Source: Sediminibacillus terrae
Lineage (GTDB): Bacteria > Bacillota > Bacilli > Bacillales > Amphibacillaceae
Reading direction: 5' to 3'
DNA length: 64,000 nt
Assembly (NCBI RefSeq): GCF_009602435.1
Contig: NZ_VZDQ01000026.1
Location: 1 to 64,000 of the forward strand
Shown here: positions 18,191-29,885 of the stretch, one piece after another
Position numbering within the stretch: the stretch's first letter is position 1
Layout: every line of letters starts with the position of its first letter
The notes under the pieces: model-generated
Databases searched by the model: none
What the model saw: the letters and a program-made list of their open reading frames with translations, nothing else
Told to the model about the DNA's origin: nothing
Made by a program: the position numbers and the translations under genes

Positions 18191-19318
18191 TCATTCCCCT
18201 TTGAATGCGCGTTTTACCCGCTGAAAGAATGTTCCGTGCTGCTCTTCCGTCGGCTGATTACCGCTGATATCGTTGAATTCGCGCAAGATTTCCTGTTGCC
18301 GTTCTGTAAGATTTGTAGGAGTCACCACGCGGATGTTGACATGTTGATCTCCATGTCCATAACCACGTACATTCGGAGCTCCTTTTCCTTTCAAGCGGAA
18401 CGTCTTGCCTGTCTGTGTTCCAGCTGGAACTTTAAGCTTTACTTTACCATGGACTGTGGGCACTTCAATTTCATCTCCCAGGGCCGCCTGGGCAAAAGTT
18501 ATCGGCATTTCACAGAAAATATGGTCGCCTTCGCGCTGGTAAAATTCGTGAGGTTTGATTTGGACCACGACATATAAGTCTCCTGGAGGTCCCCCGTTGG
18601 CACCGGCTTCGCCTTGTCCGGAAACTCGGATTTGCTGTCCTTCGTCAATTCCTGCCGGGATGTTGATATGAATTTTTTTGCGTTTTTTCACTTTTCCTGT
18701 TCCACCGCAAGTATTGCACTTGTCAGGTATGATTTTGCCTGTGCCTTGGCAATAATGGCAGACACGCTTGTTTACAACACGGCCGAATGGTGTGTTTTGC
18801 TCCATATTCAACTGACCTGACCCATTACAATGTGAACAGGTTTTTGGTTCTGTTCCAGGCTTGGCGCCAGATCCATTACAAGTGTCACAGGTTTCTTCCC
18901 GCGGAATTTGAATGTCAGTTTCCTTACCGAAAATAGCTTCCTCGAAATCCAGCGTCATGGTGTATTGTAAGTCAGCCCCCTGCCGTGGTGCATTAGGGTC
19001 CCGCCTTCTTCCACCGCCGCCAAAGAACATGTCGAAAATATCGCCGAAACCACCAAAGTCCTCGGCCCCGCCAAAACCGCCGCCAAATCCCTGACTCTGC
19101 GGTCCTGCATGACCGAACTGGTCATACTGTGTTCTTTTTTGTTCATCGCCCAATACTTCATAAGCTTCCTTCGCTTCTTTAAACTTGTCGGCAGCATCTG
19201 CTTCTTTATTAACATCCGGATGATATTTGCGGGCCAATTTCCGGTATGCTTTTTTAATTTCATCCTTGGAAGCGTCTTTGGAGACACCAAGGATTTCATA
19301 ATAGTCTCTTTTACTCAC
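18191..19318 (-). CDS. dnaJ: Chaperone DnaJ
   Basis: The Hsp40 co-chaperone that stimulates DnaK ATPase. J domain at residues 1-70 with the HPD motif (KYHPDVN), a G/F-rich linker to about 115, four CxxCxGxG zinc repeats ([32 protein letters not shown]) and C-terminal substrate domains. It has 375 residues. The start is GTG at 19318. Last chaperone gene of the hrcA operon. Confidence 0.98.
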   Translation of the reverse strand: MSKRDYYEILGVSKDASKDEIKKAYRKLARKYHPDVNKEADAADKFKEAKEAYEVLGDEQKRTQYDQFGHAGPQSQGFGGGFGGAEDFGGFGDIFDMFFGGGGRRRDPNAPRQGADLQYTMTLDFEEAIFGKETDIQIPREETCDTCNGSGAKPGTEPKTCSHCNGSGQLNMEQNTPFGRVVNKRVCHYCQGTGKIIPDKCNTCGGTGKVKKRKKIHINIPAGIDEGQQIRVSGQGEAGANGGPPGDLYVVVQIKPHEFYQREGDHIFCEMPITFAQAALGDEIEVPTVHGKVKLKVPAGTQTGKTFRLKGKGAPNVRGYGHGDQHVNIRVVTPTNLTERQQEILREFNDISGNQPTEEQHGTFFQRVKRAFKGE

Positions 19319-19466
19319 TTGAAGATCACTCTCCCGAATCTCTATAGCATAAAGTTTATCATAACATTACTTCCCGTAACTGAGCAAATACCTTTTCGTG
19401 TAGATGAGTTGGGGCAAATAAAAAATAGAAGCTTCATCAATTGGTGTTATAAGATGAATGACGTGT

Positions 19467-19506
19467 AAAAAGCCAAAGCCAAGGAAATCCTGACTTTGAC
19501 TTTTTG
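19467..19506 (-). terminator. Weak terminator-like hairpin between dnaK and dnaJ
   Basis: AAAAAGCCAAAG faces CTTTGACTTTTT with one mismatch, and the minus-strand tail is CTTTTTAC. Partial termination here would give more DnaK than DnaJ; that consequence is inference. Confidence 0.5.
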
Positions 19507-19526
19507 ACACGGACTTATTTTAACGC

Positions 19527-21371
<1,845 letters not shown>

Positions 21372-21386
21372 TTACAGCATATGTAG

Positions 21387-21950
21387 TCATTGATTGACCT
21401 TCACCATGGCCGGCCTGACGACACGGTCCTTCAGCAAATAGCCTTTTTGCAATTCTTGTACTACTACATTGGATTCATATTGATCATCTTCCACCTGCAT
21501 AACTGCTTGATGGATCGTAGGATCGAACGGTTCGCCTTCTGTCTTGATTTCTTCGACGCCTTCTTTTTCTAAAGCATCCTTCAATTGGCGATAAACCATT
21601 TTGATTCCATCCACAAATCCTGCCGTCGATTCATCATCTGGCGCTGTATCAAGTGCTCTTTCGAAATTATCGACAACAGGAAGCAATTCGGACACAAGCG
21701 ATTGCGACTTATACTTAAGATCTGCCTCTTTTTCTTTTTGCGTGCGTTTACGGAAATTATCATATTCAGCTTGTAATCTCAACAATCGCTGATATACGTC
21801 GTCCTTTTCCTTCTTTAATGCTTCGATTTCCTGTGAAGCCTGCTGATCCGATTCTACATTGCCGGAGTCTTCCGCTGTTTCTTCGACCAGCTCCTGCTCA
21901 GGTTCTTCCACTACTTCCTGTTCTTGTTTTTCCTGATCTTTTTCTTCCAC
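21387..21950 (-). CDS. grpE: Nucleotide exchange factor GrpE
   Basis: GrpE releases ADP from DnaK. A very acidic, Q/E-rich N-terminus leads into a long coiled coil (LKKEKDDVYQRLLRLQAEYDNF) and the conserved C-terminal beta domain with GEPFDPTIHQAVMQVED. A GTG at 21959 overlaps the ribosome binding site AGGAGG; the in-frame GTG at 21950, 8 nt after it, is preferred and gives 187 residues. It lies 30 bp before dnaK. Confidence 0.96.
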   Translation of the reverse strand: MEEKDQEKQEQEVVEEPEQELVEETAEDSGNVESDQQASQEIEALKKEKDDVYQRLLRLQAEYDNFRKRTQKEKEADLKYKSQSLVSELLPVVDNFERALDTAPDDESTAGFVDGIKMVYRQLKDALEKEGVEEIKTEGEPFDPTIHQAVMQVEDDQYESNVVVQELQKGYLLKDRVVRPAMVKVNQ

Positions 21951-22119
21951 GATTGTCACCTCCTAAGCAACCTCTTCCATCATAACCATTGTAGAATATA
22001 TCATGAAAATGGTGTGGGTTAAATTAATACGTTTGTGACTATTTCAAAAAAATCATTCTGTCTGTACACAAAGAAGGGATGGGAAATAATGCCTCCCATC
22101 ATACCAGCTATGCCCGCAA

Positions 22120-23151
22120 TTATTCCCTTTCATACAGCGAGCGGAAAGTATTGGTCAACCTTTTCGAAAGCACGTTCAACAGACTGATCACCCTGGAATA
22201 TTCCATCCGCGTCGGCCCAAGCAAGGCAAGTGTTCCCATTTGCTGGTCACCGATAGAATAAGTCGCGGTGATCAAACTGCAATCCTGCATGGCATCAAGC
22301 TTATTCTCCTGTCCAATAGAGACTTTGATCCCGTCTTTTTCTGTTCGGAGAAGGCTCGCCACAAGCTCTTCCTGCTCCATCATGGAATATAGCGACCGTA
22401 TTTTTTCCACGTCTTTGAACTCTGGCTGCATCAATATATTGGTTTTGCCGCCTACATAGAGCTTGACCGGATGCTCCTCAAACAAAGCCCCGTTAAGGTA
22501 ATGGTAGGCCGTTTTATAATCGCGTGTATGTTCTCTCAGCAATGCCGCTACTTCTGCTTTCAGCTTTTCCTCCAGCTTGATGATCGGCACACCTGCCAAT
22601 TTATCATTCAGTATATTGACCAGTATTTCCAGATCGGCCGCATTGATTTCATGCGGTACATTAAAAGACCGATGTTCGACATGGCCGGTGTTGGTAACCA
22701 GGATGGCAACAGCTGTGTTTGCCGTAAGGCTGATGATTTGCATCTGCTTCAACTTTGTTTCAAAGACCTCAGGCCCTAGAATGATAGATGTATAGTTCGT
22801 CAAGTCGGAAAGAATTCCGGCTGACTTTTGCACAACCCGTTCAAATTCCAGCATTTCCTCTTCAAAAGTATGCGTGATTATCTCCAGCTCGGAGTTGGAT
22901 AAAGAAAACGGGGACAAAAGATGATCCACATAGAATCTGTATCCTTTTTCCGAAGGCACCCTTCCTGAAGAAGAATGCGTTTTTTCAATAAAGCCCAACT
23001 CCTCCAAGTCCGCCATTTCGTTTCGAATGGTCGCAGAACTGAAGGTAACTTCATCCTTTTTGGCAATAGCTCTGGAACCAATTGGTTGTGCAGTAGTGAT
23101 GAATTCATCAATAATAACTTGTAATACGAGCAGCTGTCTATTTGATAACAT
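22120..23151 (-). CDS. hrcA: Heat-inducible repressor HrcA
   Basis: The CIRCE-binding repressor of class I heat-shock genes. The N-terminal winged helix (MLSNRQLLVLQVIIDEFI, with GSRAIAK and SSATIRNEMADLEELG) is followed by a GAF-like dimer domain and the C-terminal VSIGQENKLDAMQDCSLITA. It has 343 residues. It is first in its own operon and lies behind a CIRCE element, so it is autoregulated; GroE normally sets HrcA activity. Confidence 0.98.
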   Translation of the reverse strand: MLSNRQLLVLQVIIDEFITTAQPIGSRAIAKKDEVTFSSATIRNEMADLEELGFIEKTHSSSGRVPSEKGYRFYVDHLLSPFSLSNSELEIITHTFEEEMLEFERVVQKSAGILSDLTNYTSIILGPEVFETKLKQMQIISLTANTAVAILVTNTGHVEHRSFNVPHEINAADLEILVNILNDKLAGVPIIKLEEKLKAEVAALLREHTRDYKTAYHYLNGALFEEHPVKLYVGGKTNILMQPEFKDVEKIRSLYSMMEQEELVASLLRTEKDGIKVSIGQENKLDAMQDCSLITATYSIGDQQMGTLALLGPTRMEYSRVISLLNVLSKRLTNTFRSLYERE

Positions 23152-23166
23152 CGATGATCACCCCTG

Positions 23167-23193
23167 TTAGCACTCTTATGCAGCGAGTGCTAA
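23167..23193. promoter_or_regulatory. CIRCE operator
   Basis: A perfect inverted repeat TTAGCACTC-N9-GAGTGCTAA, the HrcA binding site. It sits in the 5' leader of hrcA, 16 bp before its start and just downstream of the promoter. Confidence 0.98.
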
Positions 23194-23203
23194 ATCTACT
23201 ATT

Positions 23204-23232
23204 AAATTATCAAATGGGAAGTTTCTTGTCAA
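23204..23232 (-). promoter_or_regulatory. SigA promoter of hrcA-grpE-dnaK-dnaJ
   Basis: Minus-strand TTGACA (23232-23227) is followed after 17 nt by TAATTT (23209-23204); GATAAT is an alternative -10 at 15 nt. It overlaps the last bases of hemW and precedes the CIRCE element. Confidence 0.75.
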
Positions 23233-24386
23233 TAAGTAAGCTCCAGCGAATCATCATCCAAAAGGAATTCTTGAAAAACTTCATTTCCAAACAAAAGGCC
23301 CTCGGATGTAAGCTGTAAAAATCCGGCTTTTTCAGTCAGCCAGCCTTTTTGTTTTAACTGCTTTATTTCATTTCCATAGAGATGTTCAATCTCCCGCCCG
23401 TACTTTTGGCGGAATTTTTGCTTCGAAACCCCTTGGCGTTTGCGAAGGCCGAGGAACATTTCTTCCTCCACCCGCTCCTTCAGACCTATCGGTTCTGTAT
23501 GGAGTACCGGTTTTCCATCCTTCAACGCCTGCTCTACATATGCCGGCAAAGGTCTTAAATTGACAGTTCTTTCGCCAGGCAAGTAACCGTGTGCCCCAGC
23601 TCCCATTCCATAGTAATGATCATTGTTCCAATACGTTAGATTATGACGGCTCTCATAACCAGGTTTGGCAAAATTACTGATTTCATATTGCGCGAGCCCG
23701 TGCGCCTCCATTTGTTCAGTCAACAGCTGGTACATTTCTGCTTCCACTTCTTCCTTCGGTTTATGGAGCTTCCCTTTTTTGTAACGTTGATAGAAAATGG
23801 TCTTCGGCTCAATTTGCAGTGAATAGGCTGAATAATGAGGAAGCTGGAAAGACAAAGCTTCATGAAGTGTCCGTTCAAAATGTCCCAACGTCTGATCAGG
23901 CAGACTGTATATCAAATCGATGCTGATATTTTGGAAACCGTGTCGAGTTAAGGCATTCACATTCTGATATACATCTTTCACACGATGCACCCTTCCAATG
24001 AATTCCAACATCTCATCGTCGAAGACCTGGACCCCCATCGATATCCTTTGTACTCCATAATGCTTCAAAAGCTTGATTTTTTCGTCATCTAAGTCTCCAG
24101 GATTCGCTTCAAAGGAATATTCCTCACAGGAGTTCACTTCGAAATATCTGTCGATCATTTGGAGCAGTTTTTCCAATTGACTGCTGTTCAATGCTGTAGG
24201 CGTTCCGCCGCCCACAAATATAGTGTTCATGGATTGTTTCGGTTCGTCAATATAAGTGGACATCTCCTTCTCCAAAGCATCGAGATACTCGTCCACAAGT
24301 GTTTCGTTATAATAAAATTTAGTAAAATCGCAGTAATGGCAAATTTGCTGGCAAAAAGGTATGTGAATATAAACGGATTTGACCAT
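23229..24386 (-). CDS. hemW: Heme chaperone HemW
   Basis: A radical-SAM family protein of 385 residues. It is related to oxygen-independent coproporphyrinogen oxidase but lacks that activity in HemW members, which bind and transfer heme. The cluster motif is IPFCQQICHYCDF near residue 8, with CxxxCxxC spacing. GGGTPTAL and the SMGVQVFDDEML segment are typical. It lies between lepA and hrcA as in B. subtilis. The older name HemN is a common misassignment. Confidence 0.93.
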   Translation of the reverse strand: MVKSVYIHIPFCQQICHYCDFTKFYYNETLVDEYLDALEKEMSTYIDEPKQSMNTIFVGGGTPTALNSSQLEKLLQMIDRYFEVNSCEEYSFEANPGDLDDEKIKLLKHYGVQRISMGVQVFDDEMLEFIGRVHRVKDVYQNVNALTRHGFQNISIDLIYSLPDQTLGHFERTLHEALSFQLPHYSAYSLQIEPKTIFYQRYKKGKLHKPKEEVEAEMYQLLTEQMEAHGLAQYEISNFAKPGYESRHNLTYWNNDHYYGMGAGAHGYLPGERTVNLRPLPAYVEQALKDGKPVLHTEPIGLKERVEEEMFLGLRKRQGVSKQKFRQKYGREIEHLYGNEIKQLKQKGWLTEKAGFLQLTSEGLLFGNEVFQEFLLDDDSLELTY

Positions 24387-24433
24387 TTGGTGTCGCCCTT
24401 TCTCTGCTAATTGCAGTGTAGCTTGTTGTTATC

Positions 24434-24471
24434 AGTGAAGGAGCTGTTCCAGAAAGAACAGCTCCTTCACT
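24434..24471. other. Perfect 16 bp hairpin between lepA and hemW
   Basis: AGTGAAGGAGCTGTTC (24434-24449) pairs perfectly with GAACAGCTCCTTCACT (24456-24471). No T run follows on either strand, so it is not a standard terminator. Candidate roles are lepA mRNA stability or partial termination. Confidence 0.6.
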
Positions 24472-24550
24472 ATTTACTCTTATCTTTGTGTAAACAGAAG
24501 CCTGATCAGCCGGTAGGCAGTAAGCCAGAATGATGAAGCAAGATTTTATT

Positions 24551-26365
24551 TTACTCTTCGTCCATTTTCAGCACTGACATAAAGGCTTCCTGCGGGACTT
24601 CCACCGAACCGACCATTTTCATCCGCTTCTTTCCTTCTTTTTGCTTTTCCAACAGCTTCCTTTTTCTGGAAATGTCTCCGCCGTAACATTTTGAAAGCAC
24701 ATTCTTCCGCATCGCTTTGATTGTTGAGCGGGCAACCACTTTGTTGCCGATGGCCGCCTGTACAGGAACTTCGAACTGCTGGCGCGGAATCAAATTTTTC
24801 AACTTTTCTACAATCTGTTTCCCTCGTTCATATGCAAAATCCCTATGGACAATAAACGATAATGCATCGATCGTATCCCCGTTTAGCAAGATGTCCATCT
24901 TAACAAGGTTGGATTGCTTGTAGCCGATCAATTCATAATCAAAAGACGCATACCCTTTTGTCTGGGATTTCAACTGATCAAAAAAGTCGTAGACAATTTC
25001 TGAGAGCGGTATATCATAAACGACATTCACCCGGACTTCATCGAGATACTGCATATCAATGAAGTCGCCACGCTTCTTCTGGCAAAGCTCCATAACCGCA
25101 CCTACATAATCATTGGGCACCATTACCGTCGCTTTCACGTATGGTTCCCTTACTTCCTGGACGCTTTGCGGATCCGGCATGACAGAAGGATTATCCACTT
25201 CTATCTCTTCGCCGTCTGTCAAAGCGACTTGATAGATAACACTTGGAGCTGTCGTAATCAGTTCGATATTGAATTCACGCTCGATCCGTTCCTGGATGAT
25301 TTCCATGTGGAGCATGCCCAAAAAACCACAACGGAACCCAAAGCCGAGCGCCTGTGAGGTTTCTGCTTCATATTGCAGGGAAGAATCGTTCAACTCCAAG
25401 CGTTCAAGCGCTTCGCGTAAATCGTTATAATTATTCGCGTCCACCGGATACATCCCGCAAAACACCATCGGGTTCAAGCGCTTATATCCTGGCAGAGGTT
25501 CAGCCGCCGGCCTCCCACTTAGTGTGATAGTGTCACCGACCTGGCTGTCACCCACGTTTTTGATGGAGGCCGTCAAATAACCTACATCTCCTACTGTCAA
25601 TTCATTTTGTTGGAATGGCTTCGGATTGAATACCCCCAGCTCGTTCACTTCGAACTCTTTTCCATTCGCCATCATTTTAATCTTGTCGCCTACTTTTACT
25701 GAGCCTTCTTTCACACATATGTAGGCGACCACGCCGCGGTAAGGGTCGTACAAGGAGTCGAAAATCAACGCCTTCAATGGCGCTTCTGCGTCTCCCTGCG
25801 GGGCCGGAATCCTTTCGACGATTTGTTCCAGTATCTCATCTACCCCGAGTCCTGATTTCCCACTAGCGAGAATCGCGTCATCGGCCGGAATTCCGATTAC
25901 ATCTTCAATTTCCTTTTTGACTCGATCCGGATCAGCGCTTGGAAGGTCGACTTTATTAATGACCGGAATGATTTCCAGATCGTTGTCAAGCGCAAGATAC
26001 ACATTCGCCAATGTCTGGGCCTCTATTCCCTGGGCAGCGTCCACCACCAGGATAGCACCTTCGCAAGCTGCCAAACTACGCGACACTTCGTATGTAAAGT
26101 CTACATGACCAGGTGTATCGATCAGATGGAATAGATAATCTTCTCCATTGTCGCGTTGATATTTCAGCTGTACAGCATTTAACTTTATCGTGATTCCACG
26201 TTCCCGTTCCAAGTCCATGGCGTCGAGGAATTGCTCCTTCATTTCCCGGGAAGTAAGTGCCTTTGTTTTTTCCAAAATTCTGTCGGCAAGTGTTGATTTT
26301 CCATGATCGATGTGAGCGATGATGGAAAAATTGCGTACTCTACTTTGATTCCTTGCATTAACCAA
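24551..26365 (-). CDS. lepA: Elongation factor 4 (LepA)
   Basis: A translational GTPase implicated in initiation and back-translocation. The G domain carries [18 protein letters not shown] and NKVDLPSAD; the unique C-terminal domain ends [19 protein letters not shown]. It has 604 residues. The start is TTG at 26365, with AGGAG 9 nt upstream. B. subtilis order spoIIP-yqxA-lepA-hemW is kept. Confidence 0.98.
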   Translation of the reverse strand: MVNARNQSRVRNFSIIAHIDHGKSTLADRILEKTKALTSREMKEQFLDAMDLERERGITIKLNAVQLKYQRDNGEDYLFHLIDTPGHVDFTYEVSRSLAACEGAILVVDAAQGIEAQTLANVYLALDNDLEIIPVINKVDLPSADPDRVKKEIEDVIGIPADDAILASGKSGLGVDEILEQIVERIPAPQGDAEAPLKALIFDSLYDPYRGVVAYICVKEGSVKVGDKIKMMANGKEFEVNELGVFNPKPFQQNELTVGDVGYLTASIKNVGDSQVGDTITLSGRPAAEPLPGYKRLNPMVFCGMYPVDANNYNDLREALERLELNDSSLQYEAETSQALGFGFRCGFLGMLHMEIIQERIEREFNIELITTAPSVIYQVALTDGEEIEVDNPSVMPDPQSVQEVREPYVKATVMVPNDYVGAVMELCQKKRGDFIDMQYLDEVRVNVVYDIPLSEIVYDFFDQLKSQTKGYASFDYELIGYKQSNLVKMDILLNGDTIDALSFIVHRDFAYERGKQIVEKLKNLIPRQQFEVPVQAAIGNKVVARSTIKAMRKNVLSKCYGGDISRKRKLLEKQKEGKKRMKMVGSVEVPQEAFMSVLKMDEE

Positions 26366-26549
26366 TGATGATCACTCCTATTTTTCGAGCAACGATAACT
26401 AGCATTGATTATAGCAGTAGGCAGCAATACATTCAACGAAAACAGTGGAGTTCCCGCAAATAAATGACAGCAGTATGTTTCCGGCAGTTATTCTTGCCTT
26501 CGACATCCTGCTGACACTTCCACTAGACATAATTAATCATCCTTTTTTA
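26366..26549. other. yqxA-lepA intergenic region
   Basis: About 180 bp. No terminator or convincing promoter is seen; it may simply be the lepA leader. Confidence 0.4.
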
Positions 26550-26870
26550 TCAGAAAAACACTTGTACCAGTTGGTAAATAGCGACAATCAATTGATTGTA
26601 GAGCCAGCTCAGAAAACTCCCTAGAGCAGCGGCCAGCTTCTGTGTAAAATGGGTTTCCTCAACTGGTTCATAGTCTCTGTCTGCGGCCAGGACTGACTCC
26701 GTTTCCGGCTCTTTGACCGTTATCAAAGGTGCTTTTTCATCTTTTCCTGAAACTAGCTCGACGACAGACGTTGGACGATCCGTCCCTTCTGATACCTGGT
26801 TGATCCCTGTAAGTATCCCTCCAAGGAATAGCAGCACCATTATCAATAAACTAAACATCACCTTCGCCAT
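26550..26870 (-). CDS. yqxA: YqxA family protein
   Basis: A 106-residue membrane-anchored protein. A transmembrane segment near the start (VMFSLLIMVLLFLGGILTGI), an acidic middle and a hydrophobic C-terminal helix (FLSWLYNQLIVAIYQLVQVFF) match YqxA, encoded between spoIIP and lepA in Bacillus. ATG at 26870 is chosen because GGAGG lies 7 nt before it; the 45 bp of open frame upstream overlaps spoIIP. Probably sporulation-linked by operon position; function unknown. Confidence 0.85.
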   Translation of the reverse strand: MAKVMFSLLIMVLLFLGGILTGINQVSEGTDRPTSVVELVSGKDEKAPLITVKEPETESVLAADRDYEPVEETHFTQKLAAALGSFLSWLYNQLIVAIYQLVQVFF

Positions 26871-26881
26871 TGGCCGACCTC

Positions 26882-28087
26882 CTAAGGATTTCCCTGAACC
26901 TTCTCTGCATCCCAATAATAGTCACTGAATACTTCTGCCAAAGCCGCGGCCGAACGATACAGTTCATCCATGTTATTGTCGACGCCGCCAAATTCAATAG
27001 TCAATGCATTTTCGGAAACATCTTGGTTGTACACACCGTTCCTTCCCGGTCCGCCATACTTCTCGACACCTCGGCTAAGGCCCGGGTACTTTTCTTCCAT
27101 TAAATGATGTAGTTTGTTGGCGAGTTGTAAATTCTTTTCGAAATGTTTGTTTTCACTGCCTAACACAAACATTATTTTTGCAAAATCTTTCCCGTCGATT
27201 TGTTTGGTCGTGACATCTCTTCCCATGGAATCCCGGTGCAGATCGAAGACAAATTGCAGATCTTTATTGCCGGCGAGCGCAGCTTCTACCACCGGCTTTG
27301 AGGCCCGATAAGAATCGGCTGTATAATCCCAGCCCTTTTCCTGAAGTTCGCCTGTGTTATCTGTATGATCAACTTGTGTTCCGACCCCGTGCTCTTCTAA
27401 GCGTTTTTTCAATTCATCGCTCACTTTGGTGATGTTGACTTCAGCATGAAATGCCTCATCCGGGTTATCTACCCCAGGCAAGTGCGGCAAAAAGGATTCC
27501 CGATTGTGGGTGTTATAAATAAACACTACTTTCCTGTCGCCTGTAGTCGGCTGACTGGAAGAATCTTCTTCCTCTTTTTCCCCTTCGTTTTCCTCTGTTT
27601 CTTTATCCTGTTCCTCTGGAAGAGAAGCCTCTCTTTCCTTCAAAACCACATCGAGAGGGGCAGAAGATTCAACTGTAAGATTGGTATAGTTTGTCCCTTC
27701 ACCCGCAACCAATATTTCCCGATCAAACTGCTGGAATCCTGGAAGCTCCTTTCCGAGCAGACTGCGAGGGTCTTCCGGTTTTAAACTCGTGGTCAGCCTG
27801 AAAGCCACATCCGATGTATGGAGTGGTTGATAGTCATCCGGATACGCACTCTCGAATGCCCTGTTTTCCATACCTACCAGATAGAGGAACGAAGAACCTT
27901 TAATCTGTCTTGTCCATTCATTGATTGTACTGGAGGATAACCGATAGGCAGGTTGAATCGTCGTCAGGACCCCTATAAAAATAAACAATGCCGCTATGCT
28001 GAGAATGAGTACACTTCCATTTCTATACCAGGGCTTCGTTTTGTGCACGAATTCGTGAATAGTGGTTTTTTTAGTCTGCTTTTTCAT
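26882..28087 (-). CDS. spoIIP: Stage II sporulation protein P
   Basis: SpoIIP is a peptidoglycan amidase and endopeptidase that, with SpoIID and SpoIIM, drives engulfment. A basic N-terminus and membrane anchor (about residues 20-42) precede a variable acidic linker. The catalytic SpoIIP domain (about 185-395) has VFIYNTHNRESFLPHL, FDLHRDSMGRD and a late NALTIEFGGVDNN containing the catalytic glutamate. It has 401 residues and follows gpr as in B. subtilis, where SigE and SigF/G drive this locus. Confidence 0.96.
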   Translation of the reverse strand: MKKQTKKTTIHEFVHKTKPWYRNGSVLILSIAALFIFIGVLTTIQPAYRLSSSTINEWTRQIKGSSFLYLVGMENRAFESAYPDDYQPLHTSDVAFRLTTSLKPEDPRSLLGKELPGFQQFDREILVAGEGTNYTNLTVESSAPLDVVLKEREASLPEEQDKETEENEGEKEEEDSSSQPTTGDRKVVFIYNTHNRESFLPHLPGVDNPDEAFHAEVNITKVSDELKKRLEEHGVGTQVDHTDNTGELQEKGWDYTADSYRASKPVVEAALAGNKDLQFVFDLHRDSMGRDVTTKQIDGKDFAKIMFVLGSENKHFEKNLQLANKLHHLMEEKYPGLSRGVEKYGGPGRNGVYNQDVSENALTIEFGGVDNNMDELYRSAAALAEVFSDYYWDAEKVQGNP

Positions 28088-28175
28088 GGTTCCATCCTTC
28101 CTGTCTTTTCTATCATCTTTAGTAGAATCTATGAACAGACAAGAAAGAGTAGAACATCGAATTTATGGATTATGA

Positions 28176-29276
28176 TCAGCGGGTATAGGAACCGAAGTTT
28201 TCGACATTGATATTTTCATGCAGGGCAGCATTGAGGCCTGACGCAATAATATGGGCCATATCCTCCATATAACCGTCAACCTCTTTTGGAGTCACCATCA
28301 GATTATGCCCTAACGGGGTCAAGACTTCTTTGATGAGCGAGCGCTTTTCTTCCTCTGATAAACCACCCACCATGCCTAGTACCGCTTTTCTTTGTTCCTC
28401 GCCCGGCAAGTCTTCTTCTGTAAGCTGCCGTTCACCGAAAGACATCCCGGCAGGTGTCAAAGCCTTTGAAGGCTTATCCTTTTCCTTGAACTCTCTCCCA
28501 AAATGCTTCAGAAGGAAATCGATTGTGTCGCTGGTTATTGTCACAGCATCGACGACAGTCGGCACCCCTATAGCAATTACAGGAATTCCAAGGGAATCCT
28601 CACTAATTTCTTTTCGTTTATTCCCGACTCCCGATCCTGGATGAATACCCGAATCAGAAATTTGTATGGTGGCATTCACCCTCTCCACAGATCTGGAAGC
28701 AAGAGCATCAACTGCTATCACGAAGTCGGGTTCCACCTGCTTGATCAATCCAAAAATAATATCACTCGTTTCAATCCCCGTCACGCCCATCACCCCAGGG
28801 GTCATCGCGGATACCGGCCGATAGCCGTCTTCTACATATTCTGGATGCAGGTTAAACAAATGGCTGGTAACCATGACTTTTTCAACGGTCATCGGTCCGA
28901 GTGCGTCCGGGGTAATATTCCAATTGCCAAGTCCCACTACAAGGCAAGTGGCTTCCTTAGGAAGCTTACTCTGCTTGATCAGCTCTCCCATTTCTTTGGC
29001 TAATACTTTCGCGGTCTGCTCCTGGCTCTTGGTATCCTGTTTTTTTACAGCCTCCGAATGAATCGTCACATAGCTTCCCGCTTTTTTGTCGAGCGCTTTT
29101 GCCCCCGTTTCATCTATCTGCACATAGGTTACTGTGATGTCACCTTCCTGTCTTTCCTTTGTGGTAACACCTTTTATGCTGCTGTCATCCGTTTTTTCTT
29201 TTTCTACATACATGTCTTTTGCTTCAACTGCTAAATCGGTTCTTACTTGGTATTTCTTTTGTTCTTCCTTATTCAT
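28176..29276 (-). CDS. gpr: Germination protease GPR
   Basis: The aspartic-type protease that degrades small acid-soluble spore proteins at germination. It is made as a zymogen with a short propeptide ending near [12 protein letters not shown]. Conserved parts are [38 protein letters not shown] and [17 protein letters not shown]. It has 366 residues. GGGAGG precedes the ATG. In B. subtilis it is SigF/SigG dependent; no clear forespore promoter could be picked out here. Confidence 0.97.
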   Translation of the reverse strand: MNKEEQKKYQVRTDLAVEAKDMYVEKEKTDDSSIKGVTTKERQEGDITVTYVQIDETGAKALDKKAGSYVTIHSEAVKKQDTKSQEQTAKVLAKEMGELIKQSKLPKEATCLVVGLGNWNITPDALGPMTVEKVMVTSHLFNLHPEYVEDGYRPVSAMTPGVMGVTGIETSDIIFGLIKQVEPDFVIAVDALASRSVERVNATIQISDSGIHPGSGVGNKRKEISEDSLGIPVIAIGVPTVVDAVTITSDTIDFLLKHFGREFKEKDKPSKALTPAGMSFGERQLTEEDLPGEEQRKAVLGMVGGLSEEEKRSLIKEVLTPLGHNLMVTPKEVDGYMEDMAHIIASGLNAALHENINVENFGSYTR

Positions 29277-29360
29277 GATGGGGCCTCCCTTTTTAATGTT
29301 TAGGGTTGCCGATTTTGCTGTTAATCATACGGAATATCGTTTATACTGGAAGATAGCTAT

Positions 29361-29389
29361 TGAAAAGCGGCATGCGCTTTGGTAAAATG
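29361..29389 (+). promoter_or_regulatory. SigA promoter of rpsT
   Basis: TTGAAA (29361-29366) and TAAAAT (29384-29389) with exactly 17 nt between them, about 55 bp before the rpsT start codon. Confidence 0.75.
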
Positions 29390-29442
29390 GCTTTTGTTCC
29401 AAATTAACATTTCAGTGATGTTTTCTATGGAGGTGAAACTAA

Positions 29443-29709
29443 ATGGCTAATATTAAATCTGCAATCAAACGTGTCCGCACCAATAACGATCACCACTTGC
29501 GCAATCAATCTTTCAAGACGGATATGCGTACACAGATTAAGCGTGTAGAAAACTTTGTTAATAGCAATGATGTCGAAAATGCGCAAACAGCGCTTCGAAA
29601 AGCAACTCATAAAATTGACAAAGCTGTTCAAAAAGGTATCGTACACAAAAACAAAGGCAACCGCCAAAAAGCCCGTCTTGCAAAAATAGTCAATGAACTT
29701 AGTGCTTAA
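29443..29709 (+). CDS. rpsT: 30S ribosomal protein S20
   Basis: An 88-residue S20 starting MANIKSAIKRVRTNNDHHLR, strongly basic and helical, ending KNKGNRQKARLAKIVNELSA. GGAGGTG precedes the ATG. It is transcribed alone, divergently from gpr and convergently with holA, as in B. subtilis. Confidence 0.99.
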   Translation: MANIKSAIKRVRTNNDHHLRNQSFKTDMRTQIKRVENFVNSNDVENAQTALRKATHKIDKAVQKGIVHKNKGNRQKARLAKIVNELSA

Positions 29710-29736
29710 TGGGCTGCTGATTTTATGACCAACACG

Positions 29737-29770
29737 AACGATCCTGACGCAGGATCGTTTTTTATTTTCT
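29737..29770 (+). terminator. Terminator of rpsT
   Basis: AACGATCCT (29737-29745) pairs with AGGATCGTT (29751-29759), followed by TTTTTATTTT. Confidence 0.93.
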
Positions 29771-29837
29771 TAAACCAGAGTTGATCGGCATCGAAGAACT
29801 TATATGCCAACTGGGTTTTGATCAATTCAATAGCTGG

Positions 29838-29884
29838 AAAGAGGGACTGGCGGAAGTTGGATTGCTTCCTTCAGTCCCTCTTTT
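29838..29884 (-). terminator. Terminator of holA
   Basis: AAAGAGGGACTG (29838-29849) pairs with CAGTCCCTCTTT (29872-29883). It starts 2 bp past the holA stop. The minus tail is short (CTCTTTCC), so efficiency is uncertain. Confidence 0.7.
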
Positions 29885-29885
29885 G

